From Sipunculus nudus (taxonomy: Eukaryota > Annelida > Sipuncula > Golfingiida > Sipunculidae), in assembly GCA_026874595.1 (NCBI GenBank), contig CM049317.1, forward strand, positions 16,107,382 through 16,171,381: DNA of 64,000 nt. The letters are read 5' to 3'. Below the pieces are notes generated by a model, which ran no database searches, was not told the origin of the DNA, and saw only the letters and a list, made by a program, of their open reading frames with translations. Of this stretch, positions 32,986 to 44,761 are shown in pieces. The number at the start of each line of letters is the position of its first letter. Position 1 is the first letter of the stretch. Made by a program: the position numbers and the translations under genes.

Positions 32986-35900
32986 AGTTATTAGACGACA
33001 TATATCCGAATAAGCCAGTTTAAGGAAGCGTGCGTCATATGCCATAGTAGTTCCGGTTACATAAGCTTCACCAGATGTTGAATGATGCGTTCTGCGATTT
33101 AAGTATATTTGAAAAAAGATTCTGTATATAAAGAGCGGAGTGATTAAAGTTGTAAAGTTGTTGTGATGCCAGTAGATAAAAAAAGTTTCATCAGTAGTAT
33201 TATTATCACAGAGACTGTTAATCGAGGGGTTCATCGACCGCGCTTCTAATTAAATTCTAACCCTTTTGTATTAGCCAATACACAGACTACTTATCATATC
33301 ATTGCTAAATAAACATGTGAACTGCTAATAAGAGTAGTCTTTTACCTTGCCACGAATTGCTGAATTTTGCTGTACATTCTTAATTCATCATAATTGCCGA
33401 ACAATGCAGGTTTTGATAAAAGTGCCAATTCTTTTACCAGACATGTTAAGTTGGCATGAAGTATAGAGGTATCATCGTGAAATAAAATTCTGGTAATATT
33501 TACCATGGTTTCGTTCGAAAACATGTTCCTCGCACCTGTGCACAGCGGAAGTGAATTTGTACTGGGTGCGATCAGTGGGACGATAGAAAATATAAAGCTG
33601 GTGTCCTGCACTACCATCATAATTCAAGTCCAGCTTATTTGTGATTCTTAAATAGCACATCTTCCTTCCCTGATATTAAGTTTTAGCACATGCGCAATAT
33701 TAACGATCGTACATCCGGCCTTGTATATTATAATAAACAGACACACACTGGTTTTATTCTTCAACACATAGAACCAAAACAATTTGTAAAACAGAAAAAA
33801 AGAGAGTTAGCATGTAAGTCTGGTTGATTTCGCTTAGAACTGATCTAGAAAATAAAACAGAGGATTTAGATACTTTTTTAAAATCTTTTTTTTCGGAGAT
33901 AAGAAAAATGATTTTTCTTTATCGAAATGTCGGATCCGAATCCTTAGTTTCAGTCGTCGCCAACAGAGGCCGTTACTCTTACGGATGGAGAGGGTTTATT
34001 TACGAGATCAAAGTTAAAACATGAAATATCACATAATACGAAGAAAAGTACTCTTTGGAAGAAAGAACAACGATTTTTCATATAAAGGCGCTTTACCTGC
34101 GAATGTCTTATGGTCAATATAATAAGAGCATATAAAACTATTAATGATGTGACGTTACCTGCTATAAGATACAAGAGGTTTTAAATAAAAAAATATTTTG
34201 ACCTTCTGATGAAATTAAAATACTTCCTGCATCTCAGACCATCGCCGATATAATACGGTTAGGGCAATATACTTTGGAAAACATCAGAAGGCCCAGGGGG
34301 TCTGCCCAAAAAAACTGTCACAGGTCCGTTAATCGAATGGCACATTTGCACTGTTTGTTTTGAAAATTCATACAGTTTACACCCGTGACTGAAAACCACC
34401 ATTGACACTAGTTCCCCGCTATGATCGTATTCACCGAGGCATGCGATGCCACAACCTATACTCAGGGGCAAGGTTTATTGAAGCAAATGATAGATCTTCT
34501 GCGTATAGAATGAAAATGCCTGTGCATCTTGTGGCAAACCCTCGTGGCGGGGTCGTCACGGCTGACAGATGATGGACGTACTGATGAAAGGGTGGGCGAG
34601 ACTGAATGAAAACATTTAACCCCAACAGTCTTCATAAAGACCGCCAGGGGATCATAACCTGACGGAAAGGTCAAGGTAATACCGTACTGACTCGAATGTG
34701 TCTGTTTTACCGTACATAAATCAGATGAGTCAGGATATATCGCAAGGTTTACAATCATACAGAAAACAACGACGTCTCTGGTAAGTACTGATTCCTTATG
34801 TATCCTATACATACCTAAATAATGTACATATTGGAATATACATGCAGAATTAAGATGGCCAACAAATAAAATTTTATAAAAGGCTTTCATTTTTATTGTC
34901 GGCGTCAAAAATAAACACTCACTTAAATTGGGTTGATAAGCATTATATATAAAAAAAAAACTAATGAAAATGTCCGAGGTCATCACATGTTGTCTCTTGG
35001 TGAATGTTTAGGCTGTTTTATAAACATACTGGATATAAATTACAAATGCCATACAATCATCATTAATTTTATACAAATTTCACTCAGATGTTTGCATAAG
35101 TAGATGTATGTTAAAATATACATATGATGTGGTAAATTATCGTCGAGAATGACAAATTAAATTCAAGTGCAGTTAACTTATCATTTCCTCACCAACTTTG
35201 AATTCATTATTTTAATGAAAATTTGATTTATATTTTTAAATTACTTATTAATAATGAATAATAATTTACTTTATATATGCATGTGTGACAAAGGGTCTGA
35301 AAAAGTAAATGGTTGTGTGACATGTGTGTTTGCATTTGAGGAACATGAGGTTTTATTGTATATCAGGTAATACAGTGCAAAAAGAAAACTTCGATTTTAA
35401 GACACACACACATCCTCACACGTACACACACGCTCTCATGCATGCATTAGTAAAAGATAGTGTAAAAACAAACAAAATATAATGTATAAGATATAATTTA
35501 TCATCTATAATGTTTACAAAATGATAATGAAATATAGTGCCGTACAACCACTAGGCACGAAGAAGTTTAATAACGTACAAATTTTAATTAAATTTATGTT
35601 CAATATAAGTATTTAGATTTATTATATATTCAATACAAATAAACATAAGGAATTCTTATAAGGAAAAAGTCATATAAACACACAGAATTTGTCCATAATG
35701 AAATATACACATTTCAAAGGATATGAGTCAGACATGCTTAGAATACCGTAAGTAGCCCCGCGCGTTGTGTTCCGTTTACTTCCACATATTACCCTTTATT
35801 TAAGTATGACCGGCCGTATGGATCAGTGATCATAATTGCGCTATGGCGTGACATGCAGCATTTTGTGTTTTTGATAGCAAAGGGCTATTAAAATAAGTGT

Positions 35901-36300
35901 TTTGAAATTGGTGGGAAACATCGTAGATGGGGAATTCCATCGAAATGGCCATAGGAAATTATATATAAAATACCTTATAAAATTTGTGAAAGACATATTA
36001 CCAAACTGAAACAAAACTGTATTTCCAAGTGTGATCTATCGTACTGGGTTAAGTGATTTTAATTAATCAGCATTGCTCTTTTATTAACAATATTCTTATT
36101 CATTGAAATATTGATTTGAATATGTTATGATAGATATAATGCATGTACACACATACATGAGAGAAAAAAAGAAATAAGTAAATTGTTAACATTAATCATT
36201 TTGAAAAAAAAACATTCAGATTGAAGGACTGGAGGATACCTAATATAAAGGGAAAGGGCAAATGCACTCGCAGTCTATGCAATTTATTTTTTAAAGCGCT

Positions 36301-36420
36301 ATGTGTCGTTATTTATTGTTTATACAGTTTCTCATTGTAGGATACCTAGCCGAAGAACAGAACTATCAGTCATCAACCATTGCCACTACACTGTGTCTCC
36401 AAATGTCTGAAAATGGCTGA
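36301..36420 (+). CDS. Possible signal-peptide ORF upstream of the mucin-like gene
   Basis: A 39-codon frame starting ATG-TGT-CGT encodes M-C-R-Y-L-L-F-I-Q-F-L-I-V-G-Y-L-A, which looks like a secretion signal, followed by a Ser/Thr stretch. It sits 107 bases before the ectodomain acceptor. No strong phase 1 donor is seen inside it, so the link to the gene is only a possibility. Confidence 0.25.
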   Translation: MCRYLLFIQFLIVGYLAEEQNYQSSTIATTLCLQMSENG

Positions 36421-36525
36421 GGTCTGATCTGTCAGATGACTCTTGGAATATGGAAAGAAAAATGATACGGAACCTGATATTTCACATAAAAAATGAAGTT
36501 ATATTTTTTGATTAAACGGTGTTAG

Positions 36526-37395
36526 ATATGGCTACCACGGTTTCTTCAATAAGCACCCTTTCTCTCGTTGTCAATAAAACTGAGAAATCATTGAATATGA
36601 ATCCAACATTGACACCGTTAACAGGGGTCCCTTCTAAAAAGAGCGGGGGAGCTATAAAGACACCCAAAGCTACCACGGTAAACAAGGCAACGGTTATGAC
36701 AACACAAAAGTGGAAAAAGAAAAGGACTAGACGTCCGCCCGTAAAGCCAACAAAACGCGATCCCCAGGGCTTGGGCACAACAATACCAACCGTAAAACAT
36801 AAGAGCTCATCAAAGCCAACACCCATGATGTCCTCATCAAAAAGTACCTCGGTTACCCAGACAGCTTCATCGTTTTCCCCTACGGTCCCTACCACAGATA
36901 ATCCAACACAAAAAGAGACGGCTTCATCGAAGGTAACAAAGAAATGGCAAAAGAAAACAACTCCTACATATAAAACTAAATCAACTTCGTCAACAGGTTT
37001 GTCTTCGAGCGCTGGGACCGTATCTGTGACCGATAAGCCTTCCACCCATTTATCTGTCACAACAAAAGGGTTCGCAAAAGGAACAACCAAACGAAAATGG
37101 ACAAACAAACCAAAGCCAACGGCAGTCACAAAACCTGTGTCCACAACCTTACAGACACAAACTGCAACAACATATAAGTCCCCAGCTGTGAACACGACAG
37201 TTACCATGACAACATCACTTAAAGATGGAGGAATCAAACCCGTAGCGACGAGAGAGCAACCGGTTAGGACTACCGTAAAATATTCAGGGACTCCCACTTT
37301 TAAGCCTCTGTCGACGAAGGTGCAATTCAAGACGCCAGTCGGCAAAATAATAGCGCCGACCAGTACATCAATGGGTGAGGAGACGAACATGTTGC
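36526..37395 (+). CDS. Mucin-like protein, ectodomain exon
   Basis: Begins at a probable acceptor; first complete codon is ATG 36528. Contains three Trp-centred basic clusters (K-W-K-K-K near residue 61, K-K-W-Q-K-K near 138, K-R-K-W near 188) in otherwise Thr/Ser-rich sequence. The antisense strand is also open over 332 codons, which is a by-product of composition. Confidence 0.8.
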
Positions 37396-39194
37396 GTAAG
37401 TTGGTCTGTTTACTTCTCTTACCTGGATAACAATGTTGTAGTCGAATCACGAACCTACGAGGCCCAGGCCAAGGCTGAGTCTCCAACCTCCGAGGCCGAG
37501 TCACCACCAACCAAGTCAGTCAGAGTCCATAAACTAAGATTTATTGTCTGAATTTTGGTATATATTATAGCTTTAATGCATGTATACAAGAAAAGGTTAA
37601 ACTTGAGCGGCCTGGAACCGGCCTCGGGCCATGTCACCGAGGCTAAAAGGCCCTATAACCGAATCCGAGTCCGCGCAATAGCTATCTAAGGTCTGCAACA
37701 CTGCTGGATAAGTAATTGCTATAATTATCTAATGGATAATTAATCTCAATGATTCTTGTAGCTTTTCTCGGCTGGAGCACACAACACTAGCAGCCATAAA
37801 AGTCGTTCGAAGGTAAATGGTCCTACATATGCCTGACGCCAATGACCAGTCCCCATTCACTCCTTGGTGGAGAGACCGCATCCTTGTGGTAAAGACTTTG
37901 GCCAGGAGTCTAGGGGCGGGGGGGGGGGGGGGGGGGGGCGGTCAGAACGAAACGCGAACGCACAACCTTGCGATCGCTGATATTTAACCTTATCAAATTG
38001 TGCTCTCTTCTGACACCGTATATATTTTGTTTGATATAAGACGATGGAAATGCAATTGCATGCGATTAAATATTATCAATTTAAACGTATCCAATGCACA
38101 TATAATCACCCACAAACGCAATTGCATTAAAAACCTGGTTCGCCTTCTGTCATCTTGGTATTGTTGTGTATCTGGGTAGATACAATTAAATTTCCAATAG
38201 AGAACATGCAGGGCATCTCATAGATCCCTAATATACCTGGCACATAAAGTATTATCAACAGTGACATTTTTAAAATATTTACATCATTACTAATTTGTTT
38301 TTATTTTTATTTTCTTATAGCCATGTACATCGGCGTGTCAGTAGGCGCTGTTGCGTTCATTGCGTTTGTGATCGGACTTGTTGCGGCTCTCATGTCCGCT
38401 AGGTGAGTTTAATTATAAATGTAAATAATATGACGTTATGTTAACTAAATGTTTATCAGCAAAACCCTATAATTTCAATGAAGAGACTGACAATCTAAAA
38501 TAAAAAAAATAGACAATTACATGTATGTAGAAACATAAATGTAAATATTTTGCCCATAATATAAGATATAAAACTTGGTACATCTTTTTTGTAATTTTTT
38601 GTAATTTTAATTCCCGAATGGTATTTTATTAACTGCACTTTATCTTTCTTTTGGACGTTGTTCAATTTATCTCGAGGGAATTTGTTCGAATTCATGTGAA
38701 AGTTATTTCTTCTTCCAATGGTAAATGATGAAACTTTTGACTCTCTAAATCATTATAAATGTGTATTTTTTTTCACTTAGTTTGTAAATCTGTGTTTCAA
38801 TACTTACAGGCGAAGAAACAAGAAAGCAAAAGAAACAAAAAGGGCAATGCTCCACGCAAACGAAACGAGAAGACACATGACTGATGTCGACAGGGGTGAC
38901 AGCTTCAGTAGTGGCTCCACCGGGTGGCCAACACATGAAGTACACAGTGTCAGTAGCGACACCAACTGGCCGTCTATGAATTCATACCCTCACACACCGA
39001 ATCAATATCAAGAGAAACCTAGCTATCCAACAGAAGGCATATACGAGGAAATTCCAATTGATAAAGTGTCGTCTGATAAACCCAGTAGTATCAGTAGTTA
39101 TGGCGGCCTCCCGCGTGACGTCAGAGCTGATTTGACCCACGAACAGAGAGATCGTAAAATGAGCTGGTCCTCTTATACAAGCCACAACGCCTGA
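36528..39194 (+). CDS. Mucin-like single-pass membrane protein (444 aa as modelled)
   Basis: Joins 36528-37395, 38321-38402 and 38810-39194, phases 1 then 2, with donors c/gtaagt and ag/gtgagt and acceptors ttcttatag and acttacag. Residues 1-289 are rich in Thr, Ser, Lys and Pro, with few large hydrophobics and no Cys beyond the join, typical of an O-glycosylated stalk. Residues about 291-315 are one membrane helix (M-Y-I-G-V-S-V-G-A-V-A-F...), followed by R-R-R-N-K-K as a stop-transfer. The 128-residue tail has several Tyr, one of them in I-Y395-E-E-I-P-I-D. No signal peptide precedes Met1, and an acceptor ggtgttag lies at 36525 just before it, so an upstream exon probably supplies the N terminus. 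Family not recognised. Confidence 0.78.
38321..38402 (+). CDS. Mucin-like protein, transmembrane exon
   Basis: 82 bases devoted almost wholly to the membrane helix, phase 1 in and phase 2 out. It joins M-L-P to M-Y-I-G-V-S-V. Confidence 0.82.
38810..39194 (+). CDS. Mucin-like protein, cytoplasmic tail exon
   Basis: Starts by completing Arg, giving R-R-R-N-K-K-A-K-E-T-K-R, then a Ser- and Tyr-rich tail with Y-P-H-T-P, Y-Q-E-K-P, Y-E-E-I-P-I, S-S-Y-G-G and a C-terminal S-S-Y-T-S-H-N-A. Stop TGA at 39192. Confidence 0.82.
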
Positions 39195-39542
39195 GGCTTA
39201 CTTCACATATATCATGGAATAAGACTACTTCATTTGCTCATTATGTCATGTTTTTTTCGTACACTCAAAAGATTGATGGGATTATTGATGGTATTAATTT
39301 CATAACCATTATAGAGCTCATAAAAAGAAACAAAAAGTTGTAGTTTATCCTGAAAAACCTCCAAATAACGACCACCAGTGCTCCTTGAAAAGTGAAATAT
39401 TTCAGTCTTCAACCAAAGGTGTCGCTCGTGTGGCCTGAAGTCTTCACTCGCGTAATTTTGAGTGCTCTGAACAGGAGTACTCAGTTCTTACGCCAGATGT
39501 CAGCACGGGGAGCAATATACTCTATCACCCCAATTTGTAGCT

Positions 39543-39548
39543 AATAAA
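39543..39548 (+). promoter_or_regulatory. Possible poly(A) signal of the mucin-like gene
   Basis: AATAAA about 350 bases after the stop codon, the first one seen downstream. Confidence 0.45.
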
Positions 39549-40360
39549 CTTTACGCAAAAATACTCGTTATACTATAAATTTATTCCTTATATTAAATTT
39601 AATATCTGCGGAGTATTATATGTAATCCTAAGATCAGACCTCCGGTCACACAGTCTTAGTTATGATGTACAGACACGTGGACTTTGTTTACTTTCCAGAG
39701 AACCAAAACAATATATTAAACATGCAAATTAGAGATACCAAGTTCGTGTGCTTAGATGGTTTGCTGGAAAACCTTTGTCTTCAGTCAAAATGAACTAATT
39801 GCGGGAGATAATACACCTTATTTTGCATATGTACCTTTACAGGATAAGATTTAAAGGACTAATATTCTGATTTATAACATTGTAAATCACATTGGAAATA
39901 CACTGTTAATAGCTATTTCGAAGCCAAAATTTAACTCTTGTGAGTCGAAAGAAGGAATATCATAAACATTTAGCCATTTTTTTATGAGTAAAATCGAGGT
40001 TATCTCGCTCTTTCGACTGAAAAGTTCGCTTAAAGGTGGGCGGAGAAGCGTATCATCCGTCTCCTTAAATTAACAATGAGCCAGTTGCTCTATGTATAAA
40101 TCATTCATTTTTTCAATCATCACATCATACTTAAAAGAATATAATGTAACCGAGATTTATCCGTTGGGCACACTCTCGCTTCCTGGTGGTGAAAGAATAC
40201 ATCACAACTATGTATTGGCCAGAACGTTCATCTGAGAGAGGTGATAAGGGGGCACACGGCATCATCACATGTCAACGTCAGAAATACTTTTAAGTATGAA
40301 GCATCTTGAAAAATGCCTGTGACTAAACCGTTAAACCTATATATATATAAAAAAAACAAG

Positions 40361-40734
40361 ATACTGTGGTGGGCTCAATCTTCTCAAGGCTAATTTTCGC
40401 GATTTTCAATCTTTATTGTTTTGCGGAGGTTCCATTTTCGAGATCGTACCATGTGGTAACTTACACAGAGTACATTCGTTATCTCATTACTTAGTGTGCG
40501 CGCTAAATCTTAACTATCTGACAAGGACCCACAAGAACCAGTGAACAATCTTGTCCCCTATAGAGATATGATATGAACTATCTGATATCATAATGTCAAC
40601 CTTTGATATGATTATATATGACTCTTCACATACATGTATAGATGAGGCGTCTAAGGTTTCATTTTCGCGATATTTTCCCTTTCGCGAAAATCGCGAATTT
40701 GAAACACTCGCGAAATGATGTCAACCACAATATC
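40361..40734 (+). mobile_element. MITE, TGTGGTTGG family, copy 3
   Basis: Starts atactgtggtgggctcaatc and ends gatgtcaaccacaatatc; the interior ttcgcgatattttcccttt is shared with copies 1 and 2, with an insertion in the middle. Confidence 0.72.
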
Positions 40735-42039
40735 TTACTCTAGAATAAGAATAACCGGCAAAACTAGACTATATATAAATATAGTGGGGAATGAAGAGTT
40801 TCCATAATATACCTATCGATATTGATAACAAATACTTAACGACAAGAAAACAATTTCAAGTGCTCGAATTTTCCCATATATATCATGGCCGTTATTTAGT
40901 CTGTAGAAGGCTCTTACGCCCACCAAGCGTTTTATAACGCAAACCCTGGCGATTTTGATCACTGAGGTATGAAGAAGTGTGTAGATGAATCATTTAAAAA
41001 CTAATTTTAGGTTTTATATGGATATGACATTTCTGTGAACTCAATAGTAGCCCATAAAATGGATCGTGTCCTTGATTTTATGTCGTTGGGGACATCCGTC
41101 TTCACAAAGAATTTAAGGTCATTGACTACCACTAGATGGCGCAAATAGACAACTTTAGTACCTTATTTTCTCGTGTTTTTTTTGTAATAACTGTAAATTG
41201 CTCATTGGTAAATTTTAAAATTATATAAATACATATAACATACTCTATAAATACAAAAATTAGCTTAAACAGGCCATGTTATAGTACTGCGTTTAACATT
41301 ATCAGTATTGTATCTGGTGCCTAGTTCCGACAAAAATTGAATAAACTACGCCTTTTGCAAATCCTTTCTTGGCATATTCTACAGTGTGTCTACGCAAACC
41401 TTGAAACAATGTTCACATATACACCGTAAATGTCTGGTAATTAAAGGTCAGTGTCATACACTGAAAACTGAGAAGACACATACACACAGACACGGATACA
41501 TCCTAATAGCATTTTTAGAAATAATCAGATGTTACTCAAGATATCCGACTCCCCGGGATCGGAAATGTAGCTTGTTTTCAAAAACTAACATTTGGGTACA
41601 ATATTGTCCGAAGGGAGATTTAAACCTAAAATATACTTTCGACCTTGAGTAATTTCCAAGGTCGTAAATTCCATAGCCAGATCCCCATTATCGCTCACTT
41701 GTGGGCGTTGAGGTGGGGGTTGATTGGTTGTTTGTTTAGGGGAGGGGGGAGGGGGAGGGAGTAGATCGTGGTTCATGGATCACTCTGCGATTGCACACTT
41801 ATAATTAATTCTTTCTTGAATATCTCCTGTCATTGGGAGCATAATCTACTAAAGGGTTTTCGTGAGTTTCAAGTTCAAATAGCTTTAGTATTAAAGATAC
41901 ATGTGTTATATCGAATGGCTATAGTTTACAAATTCAAAACTCATGTTTTGACCTATTCGTCTTGAATTGCCAATGGTCTTAAAAAACAAAAACTTCCCAT
42001 AACACACAAACGCTTATGGTTATACAGTTTTAAACGGAC

Positions 42040-42238
42040 CTAAGGATTTTTACTTTAGTGGTGTTGGTAGTTCCAACTATAGTGGTGTTGGTAATTTCAA
42101 CTTTAGTGGTGTTGGTAATTTCAACTTAAGTGGTGTTGGTAATTTCAACTTTAGTGGTGTTGGTAATTTCAACTTTAGTGGTGTTGGTAATTTCAACTTT
42201 AGTGGTGTTGGTAATTTCAACTTCAGTGGTGTTGGTAA
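42040..42238 (+). repeat. 24-bp minisatellite, about 8 copies
   Basis: Unit agtggtgttggtaatttcaa plus cttt, near perfect. 24 bases equals eight codons and the frame S-G-V-G-N-F-N-F is open from about 42001 to 42261, with no ATG. Confidence 0.93.
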
Positions 42239-42725
42239 AGAGAAGAATTTGTATTTATAATTATATAATTTGTCAGAGATACCTCTTTAAGTTGCATTAA
42301 ATTGGACTCTGTTTATCACATAACTAAGGGTGGCGCCAGACTGAAGGCAGAAAATTTGATTTAGTGTGCAAATAAATTTAAACGCACCGGGGTGGTAATG
42401 TCGTCATGAATGAGTTTCAAACCAGAATGGAAGCACGCTCTGTATAGAGGGCCCCACAATACGTCAGGTCAAACGTCTAGTTACGAGACAACCGAGACAT
42501 GGGTTCTCATTCTATATTCATCATATACCCAATCACTAATTTTATCATTTAACCAACTGTTCAGCCTATTGTTGGAAAATTCAACCGCGTTGGCGATCGC
42601 ATAAACCACACAATCTGAGTTATTGCTGTGTAACACGGCATTCACTACCGAAACATGTAATTTAGATTGCTCCAAGTTGTAGATTTAGCAAAGCTATATT
42701 TCTATAATGCTTTCCGACATCCCTA

Positions 42726-44430
42726 CTGGGCTACAATTTGGAGTTGGAAGCGAGGATGAACTGTCGTCTTTGTTTTTTTTTTCCTGTTACTATTACTCTC
42801 GCCAAAATCAAGTCTAATTCTCACTCGTCTTTGTGCTGAATTTTTCAAAATTAATTTCGGTGTTTTTTTAACCGTAAAATTATGTAATGGCGTTTTGGCC
42901 GGGGTAGCTTGTGTCGTACCTTTTTCAACAGAACCCTGTTTAGTTTTTTGTTTCGAAACGGGAACCGAGTCATCTAGGTCGCGGGAGATTACTAACGAAT
43001 TCCGAATTATGTTTTCATCTTTTGTCTCCGCATCAGCATACAACAAATCTCATTGAAGTGACGGGAGATCAGACATGAACAGATATACTGTATCTTTATC
43101 TTTTCAACTATTAGTTCCGGGGCGCAAGTATCCTTGGGGAATGGTTGATTGTCAGATTTTTCTAATAAATGCATATATTCTGACTTTAAATGATAGAAAC
43201 ACAAATTACAATAACCCTGCAAAATTTCTTTCACTTAATAATTTTTAAGATAATAAAAGCACAGCGTCAAGGTATCTGTTGGTGCTTCTTTCCAATTTCT
43301 TAGATGTTTGATTACAGCATTAAACGATTCAGCTCCGTTTTTGGTAACTTCGGAGGCACTGTCATACACTTTAAACTCTTCTAAAACAGGCCTGTATGCG
43401 TATTTCGTCAAATCTGATTTTAGATGCTTATCAACATATTCACTTACAGTTACCAGCTTCTGTGGCTCAGGAGTTGAGCGCAGGACTCAAAGCCGGGAGA
43501 TCGTGGGTACGAATCTCAGCCGAGGCGGTGAGGTTTTTCACGGTCGACCCCCATCCAGGGTGAGTGCTCTGAAGGCTTAATGGGTAGCTGTGTGGGGGGT
43601 TCCTCGGTGTTATGACCCAGCAATGGGGACGATTACACACCCAGGACCCGCGGGTGCGGTAGACACCGGGCCTGGGTGACACCAGGATGTAAAAATGATA
43701 GGAAGCGAGTGCTACCGCCCTGTCAAGTAGTCCCTAACCGAAATGGAAACTCTGCAGATGTACATACTTACGTTAAGAATTAGATAAGTCAGCATTAAAA
43801 AAAGGAGGCGGTTACCTCCACACAAAAAATATTCACTTAAAGTTTCATGCCAATTCAGGGAAAGATTCTCTCAATTTCTTTCGAAGTCTGACGGAGAAGC
43901 ACTATGCAGAATATTGATTAAATCTACTTTGTATTCTGACCATTTCGCGTAATCATCGTGTTTTTGAACAAACCTTTATAAGTCGTTTTTAATGTGGTTC
44001 CAGCAATGTAAAATTGGGACATTTGGCAAAACGGTGGCAAAAGCATTTGAGATTGCCCTTTCCCTATCAACAACAAATGGAACACTACATTTCTTGAGGT
44101 TCGGTACACGACGAACGAGTGATCGCATAAAATCCTCATGTTCATACTGCAGTTTTTTTTTTTCATGTACCATAAAAGCCAAAAGAATGAACAAGGATTC
44201 TTTGAAAATTTCATATGTCTGTAACAGATAGGTGAAACATAGAAGTTGCCTAGATTGAAAGTGGTGTCATAGACACAGAATACTTGCTCGCTGCTTTTTG
44301 CAAGCAGAAGTTTGTTGAATTCTAATAAAATTTCAGGTAGCCATGTACAGGCCAAAATCAGGATACGTTTAATTTCATACACGAAATCTTTTAACTCGTG
44401 CGCTATTAAGTTTGAATTGTAGAAGTCATC
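42726..44430 (-). pseudogene. Decayed MULE-like DDE transposase (interrupted by a SINE)
   Basis: Reading the minus strand in shifting frames gives Y-D-T-T-F-N-L-G-N-F-Y-V-S, then F-V-V-D-R-E-R-A-I-S-N-A and H-C-W-N-H-I-K-N-D-L, then N-G-A-E-S-F-N-A-V-I-K and N-W-K-E-A-P-T-D-T-L. These motifs match MULE-type transposases: the first Asp, the second Asp with the following C-W-N-H block, and the Glu region with its spaced helix. There is at least one frameshift near 44190, stops near 43978, 43886 and 43250, and a SINE at 43450-43828. A basic tail continues to about 42726 in another frame. Inactive relic. Confidence 0.68.
43450..43828 (+). mobile_element. tRNA-derived SINE inserted in the transposase relic
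   Basis: The head has a pol III B box-like gggtacgaatctcagccg. The body runs through aggtttttcacggtcgacc and ggttcctcggtgttatgaccc, and the end is gaggcggttacctccac plus A-rich tail. Flanked by atattcacttacag (43436-43449) and atattcacttaaag (43829-43842), a 14-base target duplication with one mismatch. Confidence 0.85.
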
Positions 44431-44687
44431 ATATATGTTTTCATTTGTCTTCTATTAACTTTAATAAAATTATGTGATATAATACGTCATGGAAATTAAT
44501 AAGGTAACAGCGGGGCAATGACAATTAAGAGAGAGAGAGAGACAGGAAGAAAAAGAGAGAAGAAGGGTGATGGTATAGGGAAACAGATTAAGACTGTATG
44601 TGTGTGTGTAAAAGAGAGAGAGGAAGAAAAGGAAAGGAGAATGAGAGATGGTAGGACATATAGGGAAACATATTAAGATTGTGTGTT

Positions 44688-44688
<1 letters not shown>

Positions 44689-44745
<57 letters not shown>

Positions 44746-44761
44746 GGGGGGGGGGGGGGGG
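44689..44761 (+). repeat. (GA)n followed by poly-G
   Basis: About 27 GA units then 18 G. Other homopolymers: 21 G at 37918-37938 and 18 C at 46891-46908. Confidence 0.95.

Larger units (their letters stand above)
30475..36300. other. Intergenic region between TspO-like and mucin-like genes
   Basis: Holds the tataaacacg-family repeats, a 28-base direct repeat near 31058 and 31096 (actgttatgaagagaggata), and AT-rich sequence from 34.9 to 36.2 kb. Minus-strand frames at 33342-33660 and 34462-34790 look faintly protein-like but have no recognisable motif. Confidence 0.5.
39195..42000. other. Intergenic region after the mucin-like gene
   Basis: 3' UTR to about 39570, then AT-rich sequence with the MITE at 40361-40734. 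No gene seen. Confidence 0.5.

Noticed and set aside
34259-34790. Minus-strand frames of 64-174 codons with scattered Cys, considered as a PAN or similar relic
   Set aside because: Cys spacing does not repeat any module seen in the window and the frames break repeatedly.
36512-37510. 332-codon minus-strand frame opposite the mucin-like exon
   Set aside because: It is the complement of a Thr/Lys-rich exon whose plus-strand reading has matching splice sites, a membrane exon and a tail exon. The minus reading is Val/Phe-rich by composition and has no such support.
42410-42675. Short frames upstream of the transposase relic
   Set aside because: No motif, and not in register with the relic.
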